A stretch of DNA of 59,094 nucleotides from assembly GCA_035540975.1 (NCBI GenBank), contig DATLFN010000085.1:1-59094 (forward strand), given 5' to 3'. The translations under genes were made by a program, and so were the position numbers. This DNA is from Acidimicrobiales bacterium (GTDB lineage Bacteria; Actinomycetota; Acidimicrobiia; Acidimicrobiales; GCA-2861595). The notes under the pieces were generated by a model. That model had not been told where the DNA came from, did not search any database, and saw only the letters and a program-made list of their open reading frames with translations. Positions 48,967 to 58,537 of this stretch are shown here, one piece after another; the first letter of the stretch is position 1; each line of letters starts with the position of its first letter.

Positions 48967-49994
48967 GCGCTCCACTCTTCCGGGCGGCGGCCGTTCTCGG
49001 CTGCGTCCTGGCCGTCGCCGCCTGCCGCGACGGCGGAGGGGCGCCGTCCACCGCCCCCGCTCCTTCGACCGCCGGCCCGCCTTCGACGGCCGCCGCCCGA
49101 CCGGTGCGGTTCGCGGTTTGGGGCGACGCCCCGTACACGGTCGCCGAGCGCGCCCTCGTCGCCCGCCTGGTGGACGAGGTGAACGCGGCGGAGGTGGCGT
49201 TCACCGTCAACGTGGGAGACCTCAAGGGCGGCGGCGAGTGCGACGACGCCGTCTTCGCCCGGGCCCGGGAGACGTTTGCCCGCTTCACCGCTCCCCTCGT
49301 GTACGTGCCCGGCGACAACGAGTGGACGGACTGCTGGGGCAGCGGCCAGGACCCCCTCGAGCGCCTCGCCTTCCTGCGCCGGACGATGTACCCCGACGGC
49401 CGCAGCTTCGGGCAGCGCCCCCTCGACCTCGTGCAGCAACGGCCGGCGTACCCGGAGCACAGCCGCTGGCGGGAGGGCGCCCTCACGGCCATCGGCGTCC
49501 ACGTCGTCGGCAGCAACAACAACGCGGCGGCGGCCGTGCCGGGGCCGGCCGACGGCGGCCCGCCCCGCAGCGCCGCCTCCCGGGCGGCGGCGCGCGCCGA
49601 GTTCGAGGCCCGGGACGCCGCCGTGGCCGACTGGCTGCGGGCCGGCTTCGACGCCGCCCTGGCCGACAAGTCGGCGGCCGTCGCCGTGTTCTTCCAGGCC
49701 GACCCCCGCCTGCACGTGGTGGCCGCCGAGCGCGCCGAGCGGGGCGTGGACGGCTACGACCGGTTCCTCGCCGTGCTGGTCGACCAGGCCGCCCGCTTCC
49801 CGGGGCCGGTGGTGCTGGTGCACGGCGACACCCATTTCTTCCGCCGGGACCGCCCGCTGGCCGACCGCCCCAACGTCGTCCGGGTCGAGACGTACGGCAG
49901 CCCGCTGGTGGGGTGGGTCGAGGTGACGGTAAACCCCGGCTCGGCGGAGCAGGTGCGCGCCGTCCCCCACCTCGTCGCCGACGCCGGGGACTGA
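48963..49994 (+). CDS. calcineurin-like phosphoesterase lipoprotein, probable CTG start
   Basis: A 343-aa exported protein. CTG 48963 overlaps the gtrA stop (CTGA) and opens a signal peptide, LFRAAAVLGCVLAVAACRDG, with lipobox LAVAAC; no ATG, GTG or TTG exists before the signal in this frame. Metallophosphatase motifs are visible: FAVWGDAPYT, TVNVGDLKGG, VPGDNEWTDCW and VLVHGDTHFF. The substrate is unknown. Membrane-anchored extracellular phosphoesterase activity is likely. Confidence 0.82.
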   Translation: MSAPLFRAAAVLGCVLAVAACRDGGGAPSTAPAPSTAGPPSTAAARPVRFAVWGDAPYTVAERALVARLVDEVNAAEVAFTVNVGDLKGGGECDDAVFARARETFARFTAPLVYVPGDNEWTDCWGSGQDPLERLAFLRRTMYPDGRSFGQRPLDLVQQRPAYPEHSRWREGALTAIGVHVVGSNNNAAAAVPGPADGGPPRSAASRAAARAEFEARDAAVADWLRAGFDAALADKSAAVAVFFQADPRLHVVAAERAERGVDGYDRFLAVLVDQAARFPGPVVLVHGDTHFFRRDRPLADRPNVVRVETYGSPLVGWVEVTVNPGSAEQVRAVPHLVADAGD

Positions 49995-50131
49995 TCCCCG
50001 GGGCCCGAGAGGTGAGGTACAGGAGCGAGCTCCGTCAGCCGATCTCCCCGGTAGGGCCGGCCGGGCCGGTCGTCGAGGAGGGCAGCCCGGCGGCCGGCCC
50101 GTCGGCCCGTGCCGGCGTCGCCGCTCGGAGG

Positions 50132-51625
50132 TCACCGGGTCGCCCGCCGCCCCCGCCCGGGCCGCCGGCGGGCCGGGGCCCACGCCCCCGCCACGGCGGC
50201 CAGCGCCGCCGCCACGACCGGCGCGTCCCCGGCGCGGACGTAGAGGGTGCGCCCGTCGCGGAGCGTCACCGTCGTGTGGAGCACGGCCCGCTCGCCCAGT
50301 GCCGATCGGTCCCGGAGGCGGCCCCGGTGGTCGATGACGGCCGAGTAGCCGGTGGGTGCCGCCTGCACGAGGTCCCGCCCCGTCTCGATGGCGCGGAGGC
50401 GGGCGGTGGCCACCTGCTGGGTGGGCACCTGGCTGGTCGAGTACGACGCCGCGTTGGTGGGGACGAGCAGCAGCCGCCCGCCGGCCCGCACGCCGCCCCT
50501 CGCCCGGTCGGCGAAGAACACCTCGTAGGACACGAGGACGCCGACGTCGGCCGCCGGCGTGCGCAGCATGCCCGGCCCGGTGCCCGGGATGGCGTCCCGG
50601 GGGACGGCCGACAGGTCGGCCACGGCGTCGAACACGGCCCGGCCCGGGACGTACTCGCCGAACGGCACCCGGTGCACCTTCTCGAAGCGGTCGACGATCC
50701 GGCCGTCGGGGCCCCACGCCACCGCCGCGTTCCGGAACCGGTCCCGCCCGGCGCCCTCGATGACGCCCACGACCAGGGTGGCGCCCGTGGCGGTGGCCAC
50801 GCGGGCCAGGGCCTCGCCCTCGTCCGTGCCGCCCACCGGCCCCTCGACGTCCACCACGTCCTCGGGCCACACCACCAGGTCCACGCCCGGTTCGACGCCC
50901 TGGCTGGCGGCCAGGTGGGCGTCGAACACGTCCGACGGGTCGGTGTCCACCGCCCGGAACCCCCGCTGCCCGCCGCCCTGCACGGCCGCCACCCGCCGCC
51001 GGTCGCCCCCACCCCCGTCGGGCGCCACCGCCGACGCCAGCACCACGGCGGCGACCACCCCGGCACCGGCGACGGCCGCGGGCCACCGGCGGCGCACCGC
51101 CTCGGCCAGGGCGACGCCGCCCAGGACCACGAGCCCGGCCACCGCCAGGTGGCCTCCCACCCGGGCGCCGGCGGCCAGCGGGGCGTCGGCCTGCCCGAGG
51201 GCCAGGCCGGCCATGGGCAGCCCGCCGAAGGGAACGGCGCCCCGGACCGCCTCGGCCAGCACGAGGGCGCCGGGCAGGGCGAGCAGGCGGGCACGGCCGG
51301 GCGGCGCGGCGGCCACCGCGAGGGCGACGAACAGCGTCTCCAGCACGACCACGGCGGCCGCCCCGGCGACGTGGAACTCGCCCATCCACCAAAGGCCGAC
51401 GGTGAAGAACCCGGCGCCGAAGGCGGCGCCGACCAGGGCCCGGCGCCGGGCCGGACGGCCGGCGACGAGCAGGTCGAGCCCGGCCACGCCGGCGAAGCCC
51501 AGCGGCCACCAGCCGAAAGGGGGGAGCGACAGGGCGGCCACCACGCCGGCGACGGCGGCCAGCCCGGCGCTCGCCGTCGCCGGCCGGCGCCACGGCCCTC
51601 CCCCCGAGGGCACGGGTTCGGTCAA
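50132..51625 (-). CDS. lnt: apolipoprotein N-acyltransferase homologue with Ser at the nucleophile position
   Basis: A 497-aa protein: about six N-terminal membrane helices (1-205) and a nitrilase-like domain (about 210-450). Expected catalytic residues are E255 (VVWPEDVVD) and K316 (FEKVHRVPFGEYVPG), but the CYE motif reads SYE (LVSYEVFF, S366; codon TCC). TTG start at 51625 overlaps the polymerase stop (TTGA). Lnt adds the third acyl chain to lipoproteins; several lipoproteins occur in this window. Whether Ser supports catalysis is unknown. Confidence 0.85.
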   Translation of the reverse strand: MTEPVPSGGGPWRRPATASAGLAAVAGVVAALSLPPFGWWPLGFAGVAGLDLLVAGRPARRRALVGAAFGAGFFTVGLWWMGEFHVAGAAAVVVLETLFVALAVAAAPPGRARLLALPGALVLAEAVRGAVPFGGLPMAGLALGQADAPLAAGARVGGHLAVAGLVVLGGVALAEAVRRRWPAAVAGAGVVAAVVLASAVAPDGGGGDRRRVAAVQGGGQRGFRAVDTDPSDVFDAHLAASQGVEPGVDLVVWPEDVVDVEGPVGGTDEGEALARVATATGATLVVGVIEGAGRDRFRNAAVAWGPDGRIVDRFEKVHRVPFGEYVPGRAVFDAVADLSAVPRDAIPGTGPGMLRTPAADVGVLVSYEVFFADRARGGVRAGGRLLLVPTNAASYSTSQVPTQQVATARLRAIETGRDLVQAAPTGYSAVIDHRGRLRDRSALGERAVLHTTVTLRDGRTLYVRAGDAPVVAAALAAVAGAWAPARRRPGRGRRATR

Positions 51626-52542
51626 CCGAGGCGGGGCAGGGCCTGCTCGAGCTGGTTGAGGGGGGCGAACAGGTCGCCCATCTCGGTGACGCGGGCCACC
51701 ACGTCACCCGCCTCGAACACCAGCGTGGCCGGGTCGCCCGACTCGGCGCATCCCTCGACCTCGTCCCACGTCACGGGAGTGGAGACGGTGGGCCGCGGCC
51801 GGGCCCGCAGCGAGTACACGCACACCGTGGTCTTGTGCTCGTCGTTCTGGCTCCAGTCGATGAGCACCTTGCCGGGACGCAGCTCCTTCTTCATGCTCGA
51901 CACGACCTCGCCCGGGAACCGCTTCTCCATCAGCTGGGCGACGGTCAGGGCGAAGTCCTTGGTGCCGCCGTCGTAGCGCACGTCGGTGTTGAGCGGCACG
52001 TAGAGCTGGAGCCCCTTGGAGCCCGACGTCTTGACCACGGACACCAGGCCCATCTGGTCGAACAGGTCGCGCAGGCGCAGCCCGATCCGGCAGCACTCCA
52101 CCACGGTCGCCGGCGGGCCGGGGTCGAGGTCGAAGACCAGCATCGTCGGCCGGTCGATCCGGTCCGCCCGCGACAGCGAGGTGTGCAGCTCGAGCGACGC
52201 CAGGTTCGCCACCCAGACCAGGGTGGGGAGGTCGCCGGCCACGCAGAACGGGATCTCGGCGTTGTTGCGCCCGCTCCACACGGGGGCGACCTCCACCCAG
52301 TCGGGGCGGTGGCGGGGGCAGTGCTTCTCGTAGAAGAAGTGCTTCTCCACGCCGTCGGGGTAGCGCTTCAGCGTGAGTGGCCGGCCGGCCAGGTGGGGCA
52401 GGAGGGCGGGTGCGACCTGCCGGTAGTACCGGATCACCTCGCCCTTGGTGAAGCCCGCCTCCGGGTACAGGACCTTGTCGAGGTTGGAGAGGCTGAGCTG
52501 CCTCCCCTCGACCTCGACGGTGAGGGTGGAGCCGGCGGCCAC
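51622..52542 (-). CDS. LigD-type primase-polymerase domain protein
   Basis: A 306-aa stand-alone polymerase domain of LigD (archaeo-eukaryotic primase fold). Metal-binding motif LVFDLDPGP carries the two catalytic Asp; other landmarks are SNLDKVLYPEAGFTKGEVI, FFYEKHCPRHRPDWV, KTSGSKGLQLYVP and LIDWSQNDEHKT. In end joining it fills gaps and adds ribonucleotides. It is third in a ligase-Ku-polymerase operon and is coupled to lnt downstream. Confidence 0.94.
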   Translation of the reverse strand: MAAGSTLTVEVEGRQLSLSNLDKVLYPEAGFTKGEVIRYYRQVAPALLPHLAGRPLTLKRYPDGVEKHFFYEKHCPRHRPDWVEVAPVWSGRNNAEIPFCVAGDLPTLVWVANLASLELHTSLSRADRIDRPTMLVFDLDPGPPATVVECCRIGLRLRDLFDQMGLVSVVKTSGSKGLQLYVPLNTDVRYDGGTKDFALTVAQLMEKRFPGEVVSSMKKELRPGKVLIDWSQNDEHKTTVCVYSLRARPRPTVSTPVTWDEVEGCAESGDPATLVFEAGDVVARVTEMGDLFAPLNQLEQALPRLG

Positions 52543-52574
52543 CCGTCAGCCCCGGGCGCCGGCGGCCGCCCGGC

Positions 52575-53450
52575 TCACGAGGCCTTCTTCGCCTTCTCCC
52601 CGGACTTCGACCCGGCCTCCGCCCCGTCGCCGTCGTCGGCCTTGGCCTTGGCCTTGGCGGCGGCCTTCCCGTCGCCCTTGGCGGCGGCGAGCGACGCCTC
52701 CAGGGCGGCCATGAGGTCGACCACCGGGGTGGCGGCCTTGGCCGCCGGCGGCGCCACGATTTCCTTGCCCTCGGCCTTCTGCTCGATCAGCTCGAGGACC
52801 TTCTCCCGGTAGGTGTCCTCGTACTTCTCGGGCTGGAAGTCCCCCGACAGCGACTCGATCAGCTGGCGCGCCATCTTCAGCTCGCGGTCGCTCACGTTGG
52901 ACGCCTTGGTCGGCAGTCCCTCCAGCTCGTCCTGGGGCACGACCTCGTCGGCGAAGTTCATGGTGGACATGACGAGGGCCTCGTCCACCGGGCGGATGGC
53001 GACCAGGTACTGCTTGGTGCGCATGACGACCCGGGCGATGCCGACCTTGCCCGACTCGCGCATGGCCTCCAGCAGCAGGCGGTAGGCCTTCTCGCCGCGG
53101 CTGTCGGGCAGGACGTAGTACGAGGCGTCGAAGAACAGCGGGTCGATCTGATCGAGGTCCACGAAGTCCTCGATGTCGATCGTGTGGGTGCTCTCGGGGT
53201 CGAGGGCCTCCAGCTCCTCGGGCTCGATCACCACGTACTGCCCCTTGGCGATCTCGTAGCCCTTGACGATGTCCTCGTACGCCACCTCCTCGCCGTCGGC
53301 CGAGCACACCCGCTTCTGGTTGATGCGGGCGCCGTCGGGGGCGTGCAGCTGGTGGAAGCGCACGTCCTTCTTGCGCACGGCGGTGAACAGCTTCACGGGG
53401 ACGTTCACCAGCCCGAAGCTGATGGCGCCACCCCAGATCGACCTGGCCAT
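52575..53450 (-). CDS. ku: Ku DNA end-binding protein
   Basis: A 291-aa bacterial Ku, ATG at 53450. ARSIWGGAISFGLVNVPVKL and VRFHQLHAPDGARINQKRVC start the Ku core (1-255); a Lys/Ala-rich C-terminal tail of about 50 residues follows, as in DNA-bridging actinobacterial Ku. It threads onto double-strand ends and recruits the ligase and polymerase encoded on either side. Confidence 0.96.
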   Translation of the reverse strand: MARSIWGGAISFGLVNVPVKLFTAVRKKDVRFHQLHAPDGARINQKRVCSADGEEVAYEDIVKGYEIAKGQYVVIEPEELEALDPESTHTIDIEDFVDLDQIDPLFFDASYYVLPDSRGEKAYRLLLEAMRESGKVGIARVVMRTKQYLVAIRPVDEALVMSTMNFADEVVPQDELEGLPTKASNVSDRELKMARQLIESLSGDFQPEKYEDTYREKVLELIEQKAEGKEIVAPPAAKAATPVVDLMAALEASLAAAKGDGKAAAKAKAKADDGDGAEAGSKSGEKAKKAS

Positions 53451-53479
53451 GCCCCCATTGTTCCCCCGAACGGGGGCGA

Positions 53480-54538
53480 TCACCACGTCTGGGCGACGTA
53501 CGGCCCGGCGCGGACCCGTATGCGGAGGTCCGCGGGCCTGGTGTCGAGGGCGTCCTGGAGGGCCTCGTCGGCCACCAGGGACGCCGCCTCGACGTCGGTG
53601 CGGAACCCCTGGAGCGACGGCTGGCGCAGGGTCCCTCCCTCGGTCACCTCGTTGTAGGCGACCTCGGCCACCAGGACGGGCTGTACGAACCGGACGTTGA
53701 GGAGGCGCTCGGCGAACGGGTTCTCGTCGGTGGCGAGGCGGTCGAACACGGCCGTCAGCTGGCGGATCCAGTCCTCGGTGAGGCCCGAGCCCACCTGGCC
53801 GACGTAGTGGAGGCGGCCGGTGCCGGCGCCCGTCTCCCGGTCGAGCCCGTGGATGCCGACGGCGAGCGACCCGATCGAGCCGGTGCGCCCCTTCTGCCCG
53901 CCCGTCCACCCGCCCACCACCAGCTCGCGGCGGTTGACGCACTTGAGCTTCACCCAGGCGCTGGACCGCCGGCCGGGCGAGTACGGCGCGTCGCCCCGCT
54001 TGATGACGTAGCCCTCCATGCCGATCTCGCCGCACGCCCGCAGCAGCTCGTCGAGGGGGGCGGGCGGCACCAGCGGGGTGGTGTGCCAGGACGGCCCCTC
54101 CGCCCCGAGCCCCTCCAGCCGCCTCCGGCGCTCCCGCTGGGGGAGCCCGGTGAGCAGCTCGCCGTCCAGCCACAGCAGGTCGAAGAACATGGCGACGACG
54201 GGCACGTCGGCCACCAGGTCGGCGGTGGGCGCCCGCACGTGCATGCGCCGCTGGAGGACCTGGAAGCTCGGGCGCCCGGCCCCGTCGAACGCCACCACCT
54301 CGCCGTCGAGCACGGCGTCGTGGCCCGCGCCCCCCAGGGCCGGGCCCAGGGCGGCCAGCTCGGGGTAGTGCGACGTGACGTCGCGCCCGTTGCGGCTGGC
54401 GATCCGCGCCCGCCCCCCGTCGACCGTGACGATGACCCGCACCCCGTCCCACTTGGGCTCGACGAGGTGACCGGCCAGGTCGCGCGGCGGCGTCGTCGAG
54501 GCGGCCAGCATGGGTGCCAGCGCGGGCGGTCCCTCCAC
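53480..54538 (-). CDS. ATP-dependent DNA ligase
   Basis: A 352-aa ligase, GTG at 54538. The adenylated Lys is in EPKWDGVRVIV. Further nucleotidyltransferase motifs are ASRNGRDVT, DGEVVAF, MFFDLLWLDGE, EGYVIKRGDAPYSPGRRSSA and WVKLKC; an OB-fold follows. Length matches the LigC or LigD ligase-domain type. First gene of the end-joining operon, 29 bp before ku. No LigD phosphoesterase domain is encoded nearby. Confidence 0.94.
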   Translation of the reverse strand: MEGPPALAPMLAASTTPPRDLAGHLVEPKWDGVRVIVTVDGGRARIASRNGRDVTSHYPELAALGPALGGAGHDAVLDGEVVAFDGAGRPSFQVLQRRMHVRAPTADLVADVPVVAMFFDLLWLDGELLTGLPQRERRRRLEGLGAEGPSWHTTPLVPPAPLDELLRACGEIGMEGYVIKRGDAPYSPGRRSSAWVKLKCVNRRELVVGGWTGGQKGRTGSIGSLAVGIHGLDRETGAGTGRLHYVGQVGSGLTEDWIRQLTAVFDRLATDENPFAERLLNVRFVQPVLVAEVAYNEVTEGGTLRQPSLQGFRTDVEAASLVADEALQDALDTRPADLRIRVRAGPYVAQTW

Positions 54539-54640
54539 TACGACGGTGGACCGTCCACGAGGGCGGGGGCGGTGGGGGCGTCGCCGGGAGGGGCGGGGCG
54601 GCCGCTGACCGCCGCGGGCGTGGTGGCGTCGGTCAACCGA

Positions 54641-55576
54641 TCAGCTGTCCGAGGTCGAGCCCCAGGTCGAGACCGCGGGCGGGCGCCGGAGCGGGCGCGC
54701 CGGCCGGTCGATCGCCGGGGCCAGGGCCGAGGCCATGCCCTTCATGCCCAGGGCGTTGGGGTGGACGGGCGCGGCGGGCGTCGTCGGCACCATCGGCTCC
54801 ACCCAGCGCACGCCCACGAGCTGGCAGGCGTCGTGGCCGACGCTCGGGGTGTACACGTCGACGTAGGTGGCGCCGGCGGCCGCCGCCGACGCCGCGATCA
54901 TGGCGTTCAGCTCCTTGTGCCTGGCCCGCAGGTACGGCACGTCGCCGGGGGCCACGGGCATCACGGGCCAGCAGCCCGGGCCGGCGTCGGGGAGGATGGC
55001 GGGATAGCCGAGGGCGAAGACCCGGGCCGACGGCGCCCGCCGCTTCGCCTCGGCCAGGACGGCCGTGACCTCGGGAGCGGTGGCGGCGATCCGGCGGCTG
55101 ATCTCGTCGCCGGCCGGGGTGACGTAGCGGTCCTGGCACGGGGTGCCGAACGGCGCCGGGGCGGCGCACGCCTGGACGATGCCGGCGAAGCCGATGTCGT
55201 TGCCGCCGATGCCGACGGTGACGACGGCGGCCGACGCCGTGACGGCGTCCAGCTGCGGCGGGTTCACCCCCCCGGGGACGGTCTGGGGGCCGAGGAGGTG
55301 GTCGGTCCGGGCGCCGCTGCAGCTCACGTCGGTGAGCGCCAGCCCGAGGGCGGCGGCGGCCACGTGCGGGTAGTTGGAGGTGGACCGGCCGCACCCGGGC
55401 GGGTTGCCGGTCGGGAGGGGGATGAGCGGCCCCGCCGTGTAGGAGTCGCCCAGGGCGACGAGGACGGGCGGCGCCCCGGCCTGGGCACGTGCGCCGACGG
55501 CGCCCGGGCCGGTGAGCAGCAGGGCGAGCGCCGCCACTCCCGCGGCCAGCAGCCGGGCCCGGTTCGACGTCGGCAT
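54641..55576 (-). CDS. secreted SGNH/GDSL-family esterase
   Basis: A 311-aa protein with an N-terminal signal peptide (about 1-32) and no lipobox. Block I ALGDSYTAGPLIP carries the catalytic Ser, block III VGIGGNDIGFAG the Asn, and block V PVHPNALGMKGMA the His. It resembles actinobacterial secreted SGNH lipases/esterases. ATG at 55576 is preceded by GGAGG. The natural substrate is unknown. Confidence 0.92.
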   Translation of the reverse strand: MPTSNRARLLAAGVAALALLLTGPGAVGARAQAGAPPVLVALGDSYTAGPLIPLPTGNPPGCGRSTSNYPHVAAAALGLALTDVSCSGARTDHLLGPQTVPGGVNPPQLDAVTASAAVVTVGIGGNDIGFAGIVQACAAPAPFGTPCQDRYVTPAGDEISRRIAATAPEVTAVLAEAKRRAPSARVFALGYPAILPDAGPGCWPVMPVAPGDVPYLRARHKELNAMIAASAAAAGATYVDVYTPSVGHDACQLVGVRWVEPMVPTTPAAPVHPNALGMKGMASALAPAIDRPARPLRRPPAVSTWGSTSDS

Positions 55577-55653
55577 GGTGCCACCTCCTCGGCGTGGGAC
55601 AGGGAAGTCTCGCCCACGCGCGGGGGCCGGTCGGACGCGCGAACATCGCCGCG

Positions 55654-57207
55654 ATGGCCCAGCGCGCCGGGGCGCTCGAGCAGGAGGCCGAGGCCCGGTA
55701 CCGGGCCGTCGACTACCCGGGCGCCATCGACCGCTACGAGGAGGCGTTCCGGGCCTACCGGGAGGCCGGCGACCGGCTCGGAGCGGGGCGGGCGGCCAGG
55801 ATCGTGGCGTGGCTGCACGGCAACGTCCACGGCGACTGGGCCGTGGCCGGTGGGTGGTTCGGCCGGGCGCGGGCCCTCCTGGAGGACGCCGGCCCCGACT
55901 CGGCGGAGCACGGGTGGGTCCTTCTCATGCAGGTGGCGCCCGACGGCGACCCGACCGTGCAGGAGGCGCGGTGCCGCCAGGCGCTGGAGCTCGGCCGCCG
56001 GCACGGCGACCCCGACCTCGAGTTCGAGGCGCAGGGCTGGGTCGCGCTGACGCTCATCCAGTCCGGACGCGTCGAGGAGGGCCTCCTCCTGTTCGACGAG
56101 GTGCTGGCGGCGTTGTGCGCCGGGGAGATCCGCGACGTCTTCGTGGTCGAGGGCACGATCTGCGGGATGTTCCTGGCCTGCGAGCGGGCCAACGACGTCG
56201 TGCGTGCCGAGCAGTGGCTGAGGGTGACCGAGGACGTCGTCGGCCGGCCCTACATGGCCGGGGTCTCGGCGTTCTGCCGGGCGCACTACGGCGGCATCCT
56301 CACGGCCGCCGGCCGGTGGTCGGAGGCCGAGGTCGAGCTCACCGAGGCGGCCCGCCTGCTGGACCGGACCTACGTCGGGATGCGGGGAACCGCCCTCGTG
56401 CGCCTCGCCGACCTCCGGGCGCGCCAGGGCCGGCTGGAGGAGGCCGAGGAGCTCCTCGCCGGCTTCGACCAACGGCCCGACGCCTTCCGCCCGTTGGCCG
56501 CCGTCCACTTCGCCCGCGGCAACACCGCCCTCGCGCGCGATCTGCTGGAGCGCGCCCTCGCCCAGGACGACATGGTCGCCGTCGCCGGGCCCGTGCTGGC
56601 GCTGCTCGTCGACGTCGAGCTGGCCGACGGGGCGGTCGCCGACGCCCGCCGGGCGGCGCAGAGCCTGGCCGACCTGGCCGTTCGTCAGGGCGGCCACTAC
56701 CTGCGGGCGGCCGCTGCCCTGGCCCGGGGCAAGGTGTGCGTGGCCGAGGGCACTTCCGACGCCCGTGCCTGTCTCCGGGAGGCGCTGTCATCGTTCGCCG
56801 AGGCGCGCATGCCCGTGCACCTCGCGCAGGCGCGCCTCGAGCTCGCCCGGGCGCTCGCCGCCGAGCGCCCCGAGGTGGCGCTGGCGGAGGCGAGCGCGGC
56901 CCTCGAGGCCTTCGAGCGCCTCCAGGCCGCTCGCGACGCCGACGCGGCCGCCGCCGTCGTGCGTTCCCTCGGCGGGCCGGCGCGCACGGGGCCGAAGCGC
57001 CGCCAGCCGCTCACCCGCCGGGAGGAGGAGGTGCTGGACCTGCTGGGCCACGGGCTGACCAACCCCGAGATCGGCGAGCGGCTGTACATCAGCCGCAAGA
57101 CCGTCGAGCACCACGTCGGCCGGGTCCTGGCGAAGCTGGGCCTGCGCAGCCGGGCCGAGGCGGCCGCCCACGCGGCGCGCACCGGCAGACGACCCGGCCG
57201 GGAATAG
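55654..57207 (+). CDS. TPR-containing LuxR-type transcriptional regulator
   Basis: A 517-aa regulator, ATG at 55654. Residues about 5-440 are tetratricopeptide-like helical repeats ([51 protein letters not shown]). Residues about 450-515 are a LuxR HTH ([40 protein letters not shown]). It lacks an N-terminal AAA or receiver domain, so the signal probably comes by protein-protein contact. The FAD enzyme gene 48 bp downstream may be a target. Confidence 0.88.
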   Translation: MAQRAGALEQEAEARYRAVDYPGAIDRYEEAFRAYREAGDRLGAGRAARIVAWLHGNVHGDWAVAGGWFGRARALLEDAGPDSAEHGWVLLMQVAPDGDPTVQEARCRQALELGRRHGDPDLEFEAQGWVALTLIQSGRVEEGLLLFDEVLAALCAGEIRDVFVVEGTICGMFLACERANDVVRAEQWLRVTEDVVGRPYMAGVSAFCRAHYGGILTAAGRWSEAEVELTEAARLLDRTYVGMRGTALVRLADLRARQGRLEEAEELLAGFDQRPDAFRPLAAVHFARGNTALARDLLERALAQDDMVAVAGPVLALLVDVELADGAVADARRAAQSLADLAVRQGGHYLRAAAALARGKVCVAEGTSDARACLREALSSFAEARMPVHLAQARLELARALAAERPEVALAEASAALEAFERLQAARDADAAAAVVRSLGGPARTGPKRRQPLTRREEEVLDLLGHGLTNPEIGERLYISRKTVEHHVGRVLAKLGLRSRAEAAAHAARTGRRPGRE

Positions 57208-57255
57208 GGGACCTCCCCGACGCTCCGGGGCGGTCCCCCCGGCATCCTCGGGACC

Positions 57256-58458
57256 ATGAACGACACCTACGACGTCATCGTCTCCGGCGCCCGCTGCGCA
57301 GGGTCGCCGACCGCCCTCCTCCTCGCCCGGGCAGGCCACCGCGTGCTGCTCGTCGACCGGGCGACCTTCCCGAGCGACACCCCGTCGACCCACGTCCTCC
57401 ACCCGCCCGGGGTCGCCGCGCTGGCCCGGTGGGGCCTGGAAGGGCGGCTGGCGGCGACCGGGTGCCCACCGTTCACCACGTACCGCTTCGACTTCGGCCC
57501 CCTCGTCGTCTCGGGTTCGCCCGGCACGGCGTACTGTCCCCGCCGCACCGTTCTCGACAAGCTCCTCCTCGACGCCGCCGCCGAAGCCGGTGCCGAGGTA
57601 CGGGAGGGGTTCACGGTCGAGGAGGTGCTGTTCGACGGCGAGCGGGTGGTCGGCATCCGGGGCCACGACCGGGGCGGGCGCCGCGTGACCGAGCGGGGCC
57701 GCGTGGTCGTCGGGGCGGACGGCAAGCATTCGAGGGTGGCGGCCGCCGTCGGCGCGCCGTCGTACCACGAGCGGCCCATGGTCGAGGGCGCCTACTACGC
57801 CTACTGGAGCGGCGTGCCCGTCGAGCAGTTCGAGCTGTTCATCCGGCCGGGCCGGGCCATGGCGGCAGCGCCCACCCACGACGGCCAGACGCTCGTCCTG
57901 GCCGCCTGGCCGGCCCCCGAGTACGACGACGTCCGCGTGGACGTCGAGGGGAACTTCTGGGCCACGGCGGACCTGGTGCCGTCGCTCGCCGAGCGGCTGC
58001 GGGCCGGGCGCCGCGAGAGCCGGTTCCACGCGTCGGGGCACCTCCCCGGGTTCTTCCGGCGGCCGTACGGGCCCGGTTGGGCCCTCGTGGGCGACGCCGG
58101 GTACACCGTCGACCCGTCGACGGCCCAGGGCATCAGCAACGCCTTCCGGGACGCCGAGCGCCTGGCCGCCGCCCTCGACGACGCCCTGAGCGGCCGCCGG
58201 CCCTACGACGATGCGCTGGGCGCCTGCCACCGGGCCCGTGACGACGAGGTCCTCCCCATGTACGACCTCACGTTCCGGATGGCGACTCTGGAGCCGCCGC
58301 CGCCGGAGATGCAGCAGCTCCTGGCTGCCGCCGCCGGCAGCCAGGACGGGATGGACGCCTGGGCCCGCATGTTCGCCGGCGTGCTCCCCGTGCCCGAGTT
58401 CTTCGCGCCGGACCACGTGGCCCGCCTGTTCGAGGCGGCCGCCGTCCCCGCCGGGTGA
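57256..58458 (+). CDS. FAD-dependent oxidoreductase (geranylgeranyl reductase / PHBH-like)
   Basis: A 400-aa flavoprotein, ATG at 57256. The FAD dinucleotide motif is YDVIVSGARCAGSPTALLLA with acidic end VLLVDR; the middle motif is VVGADGKHSRVA (DG motif) and the late FAD motif is WALVGDAGYTVDPSTAQGIS. The pattern fits group A monooxygenases and the related prenyl reductases. The substrate cannot be told. It follows the TPR-LuxR gene and ends before the Thr-rich gene. Confidence 0.9.
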   Translation: MNDTYDVIVSGARCAGSPTALLLARAGHRVLLVDRATFPSDTPSTHVLHPPGVAALARWGLEGRLAATGCPPFTTYRFDFGPLVVSGSPGTAYCPRRTVLDKLLLDAAAEAGAEVREGFTVEEVLFDGERVVGIRGHDRGGRRVTERGRVVVGADGKHSRVAAAVGAPSYHERPMVEGAYYAYWSGVPVEQFELFIRPGRAMAAAPTHDGQTLVLAAWPAPEYDDVRVDVEGNFWATADLVPSLAERLRAGRRESRFHASGHLPGFFRRPYGPGWALVGDAGYTVDPSTAQGISNAFRDAERLAAALDDALSGRRPYDDALGACHRARDDEVLPMYDLTFRMATLEPPPPEMQQLLAAAAGSQDGMDAWARMFAGVLPVPEFFAPDHVARLFEAAAVPAG

Positions 58459-58537
58459 CCCGAGCGGGGTGCGGGAGCGCCGCCGGCCGGGGTCGTTCCG
58501 CCCCCGCCCGGCGCCCGCCCCGGCGCGCGGATCACGG

